64,000 nucleotides of DNA from Cylindrospermum stagnale PCC 7417 (GTDB lineage: Bacteria > Cyanobacteriota > Cyanobacteriia > Cyanobacteriales > Nostocaceae). Positions 57,327 to 64,000 of this stretch are shown piece after piece. A program made the translations under genes and the position numbers. The notes beneath the pieces were generated by a model that was not told the origin of the DNA, searched no databases, and saw nothing but the letters and a program-made list of their open reading frames with translations. Every line of letters begins with the position of its first letter. The stretch's first letter is position 1. The stretch spans positions 3,488,501 to 3,552,500 of the forward strand of contig NC_019757.1 of NCBI RefSeq assembly GCF_000317535.1. Direction: 5' to 3'.

Positions 57327-57370
57327 GTGCCTTAGCACTATATTATACTCTCATATAAGATATTCAAGAA
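57327..57370 (-). promoter_or_regulatory. promoter and palindrome of the DUF262-HEPN operon
   Basis: On the minus strand, TTCTTG (57365-57370), 17 bases, then TATAAT (57342-57347). Just downstream, where transcription should start, lies the imperfect palindrome GTGCTAAGGCAC (57327-57338). The ATG at 57294 follows after about 30 bases with little ribosome site, so the leader is short. The palindrome is a candidate operator. Confidence 0.5.
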
Positions 57371-57627
57371 ATAAATAATCATTAAAAATATGTTAAACTT
57401 GATTAAGAAGCTTCAGCTTTAGTTGTTTTAAATTTGGTAATTGTCGTATATGGACAGAAAATTTGTCTCTACTTCTTGAATTGAGAATTAATTCTAAACT
57501 ACAGCACCTACTAAACCTGACTTAAATCCAGAACGAACCCATGTAATAACGTTTTACCTATGCACAAAAATTCAGTTTACTTTTAGTGTTGCTAAATATA
57601 CAGATTTATTAAAATAGAAAAGCTTCA

Positions 57628-57658
57628 GATACCCGATTTATTTAATAAATCGGGTATC
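57628..57658 (+). terminator. strong inverted repeat, terminator-like
   Basis: A 14-bp perfect stem (GATACCCGATTTAT / ATAAATCGGGTATC) with a three-base loop, followed by TTCTTTTT on the plus strand. No gene ends just upstream on the plus strand, so it may instead be a dispersed palindrome. Confidence 0.5.
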
Positions 57659-57838
57659 TTCTTTTTAATAAATCTAGATTTGTGTTCTCAATTACTTCAT
57701 GAGTTATTTTTTCAGATATAAAATGTGTTTCTAAGCAGTTCGTAACAACAGGCAAATCTATTTTTAATGATTGTGTAGCTAAAGTTTCAAAACAAACTTA
57801 ATTCTCCAGGCTATTTTTTCACCATCATAGGTATTTAT

Positions 57839-58258
57839 ATGACTTACAATTCAGATGAAATGCAACGGATTCTTCAAATTGCTTTTGCTCGTAAGCAGCA
57901 GGGAGAGGTTTCACGGGAACAGATTATAGAGATAGCCTCAGAACTGGGTGTTTCGGCTGCATCGCTGCAAGCTGCTGAACAAGAATGGTTGATACAGGAA
58001 GTAGAAGCGAAAAAGCGGCAGATGTTTAACGCCCAGCGACGGAGGGAGTTAAAATCACACGTGGTTTCTTTTATTGGGGTAAATGGGTTTTTGATTTTGT
58101 TAAATCTGTTCACAAGTCCTTCGTATTTCTGGGCAATTTTTCCACTCTTGGCTTGGGGATTAGGTTTGTTCTTACATTGGATGAAGGCTTATAAGACTAC
58201 AGGGGAATCATATGAACATGATTTTCAAGAATGGTGTAAGGGACTGCCAAAAAAATAA
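57839..58258 (+). CDS. 2TM domain-containing protein
   Basis: 139 residues: a helical N-terminus (DEMQRILQIAFARKQQGEVS, SREQIIEIASELGVSAASLQ) resembling an SHOCT-like or anti-sigma helical segment. Two membrane helices follow (SFIGVNGFLILLNLFTSPSY and FWAIFPLLAWGLGLFLHWMK), then HDFQEWCKGLPKK. The 2TM family name fits, function unknown. Stands alone on the plus strand. Confidence 0.75.
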   Translation: MTYNSDEMQRILQIAFARKQQGEVSREQIIEIASELGVSAASLQAAEQEWLIQEVEAKKRQMFNAQRRRELKSHVVSFIGVNGFLILLNLFTSPSYFWAIFPLLAWGLGLFLHWMKAYKTTGESYEHDFQEWCKGLPKK

Positions 58259-58261
58259 ATT

Positions 58262-58340
58262 ATATTATGTTGGTGTCATTACCCAGAAAACCCGGAACCC
58301 CACCCCTAGCCCCTCCCCGCAAGCGAGGAGGGGAGTTTAA
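58262..58340. repeat. dispersed GC-rich palindromic repeat
   Basis: The sequence CCCCACCCCTAGCCCCTCCC is followed by CGCAAGCGAGGAGGGGAG, giving a hairpin around GCAAGC. This is a dispersed element of Nostoc-like genomes, just after the 2TM gene. Confidence 0.6.
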
Positions 58341-58473
58341 AGGCACTTTTGATGGTGTGGGACATGATGTTACCGAAAAATAACTAAAAAAATTTTAGGG
58401 ATGGTTAAGAAACCACCCCTATATTCCCCTCATATTTAGAATTTACGTGCGATACCCTTATTGGGAAGTTTAT

Positions 58474-60099
58474 TTACTCTGAAATTTTAACTAAACTATC
58501 AACCTGGGAAGAAGCTAAGGTTGGTGCTGTAGAAACACGGGAGTAGAGGCTTGTTGGTTCTTGGTGAGCAACAACTGAGAGAACTTGACGGGCATGGGCT
58601 GCTAGTTCTACTGTTTTTACATCATAAGTCTGCGTTGCTAATTTGGGATAGAAGCCAATACCGATGATGGGAAGCAACAAACAAGCGGTGATAAACAATT
58701 CGCGGGGCTTAACATCAGAGATGGCTGCATCTAAATGTAACTCTTCGCTTTGGTTACCGTAGAAGACTTGACGCAACATCGAGAGGAGATAAATCGGTGT
58801 GAGAATTACGCCAACTGCTGACAGGAAGATAACTACAATTTTGAAGCTGGAACTGTAAACATCACTGCTGGCGATTCCGAGGAATACCATCAACTCTCCG
58901 ACAAAGCCACTCATGCCTGGTAAGGCGAGAGAAGCCATTGAACCAATTGTAAAGAGGGCGAAGGTTCTGGGCATTACTTTAGCCATGCCGCCCATTTTAT
59001 CCATCATCAAGGTGTGGGTGCGTTCGTAGGTGACACCAGAGAGGAAGAATAAGCTAGCAGCAATCAAACCGTGGGAAACCATTTGTAGGACTGCGCCGCT
59101 GATGCCGATTTCTGTGTAGGAGGCAATCCCAATCAACACAAACCCCATGTGGGCAATTGAAGAGTAAGCCAAGCGGCGTTTGAGGTTGGTTTGGGCAAAG
59201 GCGCAGCAAGCACCGTAGACTATATTCACTACACCCAAAATTGCTAAGACTGGGGCAAAAGTGACATGGGCGTTGGGCAACATTTCGACGTTGAAGCGGA
59301 TGAGGGCATAACCACCCATTTTCAGCAATACACCTGCCAAAATCATGGAACCGGGGGCAGATGCTTCACCGTGGGCGTCAGGTAACCATGTGTGTAGAGG
59401 GAAAATTGGCAGTTTGACGCCGAAGGCAATTAAGAATCCTGCATAAACTAACAGTTCAAAGGCTTTGGAATATTCTTTCATTCCCAAGGCTTTCATGTTG
59501 AAGGTGACAGTATCGCCGGAGAATGCCATTGCAAAGCCAGCTACCAAGATAAATATAGATGCAGCGGCGGTGTAAATAATGAATTTGGTAGCTGCATAGC
59601 GGCGGTTTTGTCCTCCCCAGATGGAAATTAGCAGGTAAACCGGGACTAATTCGATTTCCCACATTAAGAAGAACAACAGTAAATCTTGGGCGAGAAATAC
59701 GCCTAACTGGGCGCTGTACATCACCAGCATCAACCCAAAAAATAATCGCGGCTTGTTGGTAACTTTCCAAGCCGCGAATACTGCGAGTGTGTTGATTAAG
59801 CCTGTTAGTAGCACTAGGGGCATCGACAAACCATCAACCCCTACAGCCCAATGCATTCCTAACTGCGGTACCCAAGGGTAGTTTTCGACAAATTGGAGTG
59901 CTGAGTTTTGGAAATCGTAGTTATGCCAAAAGGCATAAATCATGAGTGCAAAGTCTGCAAAAGCTACTCCCAGTGTGTACCAGCGGACAGTTTTTCCCTC
60001 TTTATCGGGGATTAAGGGAACGGCTAGGGCTGCCACTAGGGGGAAAAGAATTATGGTTGTTAACCAAGGAACTTGAATAGCATTCATCACTGCTGACAA
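58474..60099 (-). CDS. ndhD: NAD(P)H-quinone oxidoreductase subunit D (NdhD/NuoM)
   Basis: Proton-pumping antiporter-like membrane subunit of NDH-1. The 541 residues have about 14 membrane helices; [20 protein letters not shown] holds the conserved Glu of helix 5, and [20 protein letters not shown] is the helix-7/8 signature. The C-terminus (SLVKISE) is short. Together with the second ndhD at the right edge this gives two paralogues; which is NdhD1 or NdhD2 I cannot say with certainty. Confidence 0.95.
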   Translation of the reverse strand: MSAVMNAIQVPWLTTIILFPLVAALAVPLIPDKEGKTVRWYTLGVAFADFALMIYAFWHNYDFQNSALQFVENYPWVPQLGMHWAVGVDGLSMPLVLLTGLINTLAVFAAWKVTNKPRLFFGLMLVMYSAQLGVFLAQDLLLFFLMWEIELVPVYLLISIWGGQNRRYAATKFIIYTAAASIFILVAGFAMAFSGDTVTFNMKALGMKEYSKAFELLVYAGFLIAFGVKLPIFPLHTWLPDAHGEASAPGSMILAGVLLKMGGYALIRFNVEMLPNAHVTFAPVLAILGVVNIVYGACCAFAQTNLKRRLAYSSIAHMGFVLIGIASYTEIGISGAVLQMVSHGLIAASLFFLSGVTYERTHTLMMDKMGGMAKVMPRTFALFTIGSMASLALPGMSGFVGELMVFLGIASSDVYSSSFKIVVIFLSAVGVILTPIYLLSMLRQVFYGNQSEELHLDAAISDVKPRELFITACLLLPIIGIGFYPKLATQTYDVKTVELAAHARQVLSVVAHQEPTSLYSRVSTAPTLASSQVDSLVKISE

Positions 60100-60349
60100 T
60101 CGTTTTTCGGTTTCGCTTTTAATTACATTATATTAAGGAATTCTTACTTTTGTAAATGTTTTTTCTTTTGGGAATTCCTATTTAGGGGCTAAATAGTAAG
60201 AAATACTTATTATTTTCTCCTGCCGTCCATTCTAGAAGTAAATTTTTGCAACGTCAATAAAAGAACGGCGACTCATGCCACCGTTATCAGTTATAATTCC
60301 GCGTTTATAGTGTGAATAGTTACTGAATGTTACGTTGACTTGCGTCTAA

Positions 60350-60859
60350 TTAAACAATACGGTTGACAATTGTCCAAACTTCCCCATCTGAGCGGACGTA
60401 GGGAACGGAGATTGTCTTAAAGCCGGTGATGAAAGGCTTGTAGTAAATCTGCCAATATATTGGACTAAGATGATCGGCGCAAGCTTTCAGCAGGCGGATT
60501 TCGGCTGTAAGATCCGCCGCTAGTTGATTAATCCGCTCGGCGTGAAGTTGAGCTATTCTTTTTGCTTCCTCTAGCTCCTGTTCTTGGGAAATTCGTCTGG
60601 ACTCAATTTTCCAACGGGCTAATTCAGCTTGTTTGTGATTTAGCTCAAATTCTAGGGCGGCGATCGCATTATCTATGCCTTGGAGTTCGGTAGACAATTG
60701 GGGATTTTCTCGAGCATGGCGGCGGTAAGCCTCAACTATGGCGAGGGGTGAATTATGATCTCCAGATTTGACATGATTAATATTGAGGGCAGTGCGTTCT
60801 TGCTGGAGAGCTTGAATTTGCGAGTGCAGCGCCGCTATTTCTGCCTGAATTTGCTCCAT
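60350..60859 (-). CDS. hypothetical coiled-coil protein
   Basis: 169 residues, the first 130 strongly helical and coiled-coil-like (MEQIQAEIAALHSQIQALQQ; QAELARWKIESRRISQEQEL). A short C-terminal beta-rich part follows (GFKTISVPYVRSDGEVWTIV). No membrane or signal segment. Ten bases downstream of thrB in the same direction, so probably co-transcribed. Family not recognised. Confidence 0.7.
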   Translation of the reverse strand: MEQIQAEIAALHSQIQALQQERTALNINHVKSGDHNSPLAIVEAYRRHARENPQLSTELQGIDNAIAALEFELNHKQAELARWKIESRRISQEQELEEAKRIAQLHAERINQLAADLTAEIRLLKACADHLSPIYWQIYYKPFITGFKTISVPYVRSDGEVWTIVNRIV

Positions 60860-60868
60860 GATTGCTGT

Positions 60869-61792
60869 TTATCCTTGCTGAGAGATAGTTGCGCCTTGGG
60901 TATCGAGAGGAAGCGATCGCACAATTGAGGTAATTCCCTGTTGCTTCCAAGCATCTGCCATCGCTGTTTCAACTGCTTTGGCGTGCAACTTATCAACCAT
61001 TGCTAATAGCGTTGGCCCCGCACCACTAATCACCATGCCATAAGCACCAGCAGCGACAGCAGCTGCATTCACAGTATCGTAACCAGGAATCAACGCTTTG
61101 CGATAAGGCTGATGCAACTTATCTTGTAAAGCTGCGCTTAACCATTCTCCTTTACCAGTTTCCAAGCCGCGCAACAATAATCCCAAATGGGCAGTATTGA
61201 AAATTGCATCTGCACGACTGTATTCTGTGGGTAAAACTCGCCGTGCTTCTGAGGTGGAAAGCTCAAAATCAGGAATGGCGACTACTGGGGTAATATTTTC
61301 ATGCCAAGGAAGATCGCAAATTTCCCAACCTGCGCTGCTGGTGGCTGCGAGACGACATCCGCCAATTAGGGCTGGTACTACATTATCAGGATGTCCTTCG
61401 ATGGCGATCGCTAATTCCATCACCTGCAACTCAGACAAAGGTACACCCGCCAGTTGATTTGCAGCAACCAACCCCCCGACAATAGCAGTCGCTGAACTAC
61501 CCAACCCTCTCGCCAGAGGTACACCCATCTGAATCTCTATTTTTACAGGTGGCGGTGTCTGCTCTATATATTGATATAACCTGACAAACGCCTGATACAG
61601 CATATTACTTTCATCAGTTTGCACCCGTTCAGCTTCCGCACCTGTGACATGAATAATTAACCCACCTTCATCGAGGCGAGTAAACTTAAACTCGTTGTAT
61701 AGTCCTAAAGCTGCACCAATGCAATCAAAACCAGGCCCTAAATTAGCGGTGGTTGCGGGAACTGTAACAATGACAGTAGAAACCAGAGACAT
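60869..61792 (-). CDS. thrB: homoserine kinase
   Basis: GHMP kinase of threonine synthesis (homoserine to O-phosphohomoserine). The ATP loop is GVPLARGLGSSATAIVGGLV; the substrate part is VPATTANLGPGFDCIGAALG; the third motif GMVISGAGPTLLAMVDK is intact. I start at ATG 61792; the TTG two codons earlier is not needed. Full length, about 307 residues. Neighbours are unrelated. Confidence 0.97.
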   Translation of the reverse strand: MSLVSTVIVTVPATTANLGPGFDCIGAALGLYNEFKFTRLDEGGLIIHVTGAEAERVQTDESNMLYQAFVRLYQYIEQTPPPVKIEIQMGVPLARGLGSSATAIVGGLVAANQLAGVPLSELQVMELAIAIEGHPDNVVPALIGGCRLAATSSAGWEICDLPWHENITPVVAIPDFELSTSEARRVLPTEYSRADAIFNTAHLGLLLRGLETGKGEWLSAALQDKLHQPYRKALIPGYDTVNAAAVAAGAYGMVISGAGPTLLAMVDKLHAKAVETAMADAWKQQGITSIVRSLPLDTQGATISQQG

Positions 61793-62021
61793 TTGCAAAT
61801 ACTCACCAATCGATCAACCAGCATCTCATGGAAAGGGTGCGTTAGCGCAGTCTGCCGCAGGCATTGCTTGTTTCATCTTTTCCAATAAGTCATCTACAGG
61901 TATAGCACCCAATTCGCCAGCTATTATTCTTAATAATTATTTTAAATTTTATTGCCTGAAGTACTGGTAAACCTATGATATCATGAATGCATATAGCTAA
62001 TTTTTATTAAAAATTTTTAAA

Positions 62022-62390
62022 ATGAAATATTTGCAACGTTGGGAGCAATATGCTCCTGAAGCGTATGATGCTATTCGTCGGAATGCTGATGATGTAGCAG
62101 AAATTTCCAGAAGCACGGGTTGGAGAGAGTTTCCTATTAAACGAATTAAAGACCACCTTTTCTACCGTCAGCACTTGCTAGATGATAGAGTTGATTTCTT
62201 TGACCCTCATCCAGAGATAGCAGATGCTTGGATTAGGTTACAGCAAGGTAATTTTAACTCTGAAGATTTGCGACTACTTGAACATGAATACTTTGAGTCT
62301 CGGTTTGAGGCTATATTCCATACTAACTACCGTACTGCTCATGAGGCAACTGAACGCTCTGGCCGCGTATGGAGTCCACCTCTAACATAA
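62022..62390 (+). CDS. unrecognised 122-residue protein, first gene of a small cassette
   Basis: Charged, Trp/Tyr-containing sequence with GWREFPIKRIKDHLFYRQHL and EHEYFESRFEAIFHTNYRTA, and conserved-looking His, Arg and Asp residues. It has the look of a small enzyme, or of the C-terminal domain of a polymorphic toxin detached from its carrier, but I cannot confirm it. No ribosome site is obvious. The next gene is 60 bases downstream on the same strand. Confidence 0.6.
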   Translation: MKYLQRWEQYAPEAYDAIRRNADDVAEISRSTGWREFPIKRIKDHLFYRQHLLDDRVDFFDPHPEIADAWIRLQQGNFNSEDLRLLEHEYFESRFEAIFHTNYRTAHEATERSGRVWSPPLT

Positions 62391-62449
62391 CTAGAGATCA
62401 AATGAGTTAAAACTGAAGTATCCAACACTTACAGACCAGATGATGTTTT

Positions 62450-62689
62450 ATGGCTTTTTATGTATTGATTTTAAAAGACAGGGAGGATGAAACCAGCGTT
62501 ACTTATCGCTTCGGACCAAACGAAGATCATTTAGGATCTTTGTGGCTAGATAAATCTAGTGGTGAAGTTAAGGAACTTCAAGAAACACCTGCTCAAAACC
62601 CGCAGGCATTTTTCCAAGGCGCATCTGTCAAAATTCGGCAACACTGGAAAAAAGGATGGTTTCCTGAAAAAACGTGCTGGGCATCTTGA
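62450..62689 (+). CDS. unrecognised 79-residue protein, second gene of the cassette
   Basis: MAFYVLILKDREDETSVTYR, then FGPNEDHLGSLWLDKSSGEV and a basic end with WKKGWFPEKTCW. Short acidic N-terminal half. Its size and position after the 62022 gene fit an immunity or chaperone partner, which is only a guess. Ends in TGA. Confidence 0.6.
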   Translation: MAFYVLILKDREDETSVTYRFGPNEDHLGSLWLDKSSGEVKELQETPAQNPQAFFQGASVKIRQHWKKGWFPEKTCWAS

Positions 62690-62807
62690 GAAGAGTTTGG
62701 CATTGATAGTCTATTTATGAGGCTAGATTATCAATGCTCTATTCTTTCTCAGGAAGATAGCTAGAAATTCTCAAACTTAGCGATCGCAATTTTCCGCCAA
62801 ATCAGGC

Positions 62808-64000
62808 TTACTTCAAAGTTCCTAAAACAGGCGCTACCTCAGCCTTTTGAACTTTAGGAGCCAAGAATCCCTCAGCATAGATGCGGGGATTGGATTGGGC
62901 GACTACAGTATAAGATTGACGAACCTGAGCATTTATCGCCACAGTTTTCACATCGTACATCTGCATAGCCACCTTGGGGTAGAAACCGATGCCAATAATC
63001 AAAACAAGAAAACAGGCAGCAATAAAGACTTCACGGGGTCGAGCATCACTATAAACTGTTTCAGTTGGCAAGAGACAGTCTGTACCAAAACAAGCTGTTC
63101 CCTCATCTTCCAGATTTTCCGAGGCTACATTGTTAATGTCGCAGATTAGTGCTGCGCCAGAACCGTAAAACACCTGTCGCAACATCGAAAGTAGATAGAT
63201 TGGTGTGAGGATGACTCCCACAGCGGCGAGGAAAACTGTCACAGTGCAGAAGGTTGAACTATAGACATCGCTGGTTGTCAAACCGACAAAAACCGAGAGT
63301 TCACCGACAAAACCACTCATACCAGGGAGAGCTAAGGACGCCATCGCACTGATTGTAAATAGGGCAAATACTTTAGGCATTGCTTGACCAATACCGCCCA
63401 TGTCTGCCATTACCATTGTCCGGGAGCGATCGTAGGTGACACCTGCCAAGAAGAAGAGCACCGATGCGATTAAACCATGCGATAGCATCTGCAACATCGC
63501 GCCGTTGATTCCCAAATCTGTGAAAGACGCAATACCCAGCAACACAAACCCCATATGAGAAATTGACGAATAAGCCAAACGCCGCTTCATATTCGTCTGA
63601 GCAAAGGAGTTTAATGCACCATAGATAATGTTGACAACACCTAGAATAGCTATAACTGGTGCAAAGTAAATATGTGCATCAGAAAGAAGTTCAAGATTGA
63701 GGCGAATCAGCCCGTATCCACCCATCTTCAGCAGCACACCAGCTAGTATCATTGATACTGGAGATGATGCCTCGCCGTGGGCGTCGGGTAACCAAGTATG
63801 AAGGGGAAAAATAGCCAGCTTGACACCAAAGGCAATCAGCAATCCTGCATAAAGCAGCAGTTGTAGACCAAGGGGATATTCCTTCATGGCGAGGGCAGCT
63901 ATATCAAAGGTCACATCACCGCCGCCGTATAGCCCCATTGCCAGCGCTGCTACCAATATAAATATAGAAGCTGCCGCGGTATAAAGTAAGAATTTTGTAG
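62808..64000 (-). CDS. ndhD: NAD(P)H-quinone oxidoreductase subunit D paralogue, 5' end outside the window
   Basis: The frame continues to the right edge without a start ([20 protein letters not shown] lies at 63943-63999), so only the C-terminal part of about 396 residues is seen. [20 protein letters not shown] and [20 protein letters not shown] match the full-length ndhD at 58474, but it has a roughly 25-residue insert before the PREVF motif (with Cys residues in [10 protein letters not shown]) and a longer end. A distinct paralogue, perhaps for another NDH-1 form such as the CO2-uptake type. Confidence 0.92.
   Translation of the reverse strand, partial: TKFLLYTAAASIFILVAALAMGLYGGGDVTFDIAALAMKEYPLGLQLLLYAGLLIAFGVKLAIFPLHTWLPDAHGEASSPVSMILAGVLLKMGGYGLIRLNLELLSDAHIYFAPVIAILGVVNIIYGALNSFAQTNMKRRLAYSSISHMGFVLLGIASFTDLGINGAMLQMLSHGLIASVLFFLAGVTYDRSRTMVMADMGGIGQAMPKVFALFTISAMASLALPGMSGFVGELSVFVGLTTSDVYSSTFCTVTVFLAAVGVILTPIYLLSMLRQVFYGSGAALICDINNVASENLEDEGTACFGTDCLLPTETVYSDARPREVFIAACFLVLIIGIGFYPKVAMQMYDVKTVAINAQVRQSYTVVAQSNPRIYAEGFLAPKVQKAEVAPVLGTLK

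Larger units (their letters stand above)
57295..57838. other. 544-bp region between the DUF262 operon and a 2TM gene
   Basis: AT-rich. Beyond the operon promoter it holds the inverted repeat at 57628-57658. No gene recognised. Confidence 0.5.

Overview
The window is chromosomal DNA of a filamentous, Nostoc-like cyanobacterium. Evidence: a cyanobacterial S10-spc-alpha ribosomal cluster beside ndhN; ycf35 and ycf46 homologues; sulfolipid genes sqdB and sqdX; ndhD paralogues of NDH-1; many HIP1 octamers (GCGATCGC); and heptanucleotide tandem repeats between genes. Genus-level placement is an inference.

Layout. 1-16203 (minus strand): rplC-rplD-rplW-rplB-rpsS-rplV-rpsC-rplP-rpmC-rpsQ-rplN-rplX-rplE-rpsH-rplF-rplR-rpsE-rplO-secY-adk-infA-rpmJ-rpsM-rpsK-rpoA-rplQ-truA-rplM-(rpsI). 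There is no rpsJ at the head, no rpsN between rplE and rpsH and no rpmD after rpsE, as is usual in cyanobacteria. Dispersed repeats sit in several gaps. 17071-22090: ndhN, a Uma2 nuclease, a large NB-ARC/TPR gene split by one in-frame UGA, and a DUF3172 protein. 22183-28277: AMIN-domain protein, a secreted protein, two CPA2 cation/proton antiporters and a small membrane protein. 28448-36063: SGNH hydrolase, GH13 amylase, two FHA-domain genes, endonuclease V and a prohibitin-like protein. 36221-39088: a secreted Cys-rich gene broken by an in-frame UGA, then a solitary C5-cytosine methyltransferase. 39043-46339: envelope cluster lpxB-lpxA-fabZ-lpxC-omp85, then purC. 47031-50189: a small conserved protein, an eroded adenylate-cyclase remnant, sqdX and sqdB (sulfolipid). 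50190-50735 is a strongly structured untranslated stretch. 50853-54075: lipoprotein, RHH protein, Ycf46-type AAA ATPase, Ycf35. 54155-57294 is accessory DNA: aspartyl protease-like gene, a solitary antitoxin between two copies of a 125-bp repeat, and a two-gene DUF262 + HEPN module. 57839-64000: 2TM protein, ndhD, a coiled-coil protein, thrB, an unrecognised two-gene cassette and a second ndhD cut by the window edge.

How it works together: translation and secretion machinery, outer-membrane assembly (lipid A and Omp85), thylakoid lipid (SQDG) and NDH-1 subunits form the housekeeping frame. The best candidates for something new are the DUF262-HEPN pair with its promoter and palindrome, the structured leader of sqdB, the UGA-split NB-ARC/TPR gene, and the small cassette at 62022-62689.
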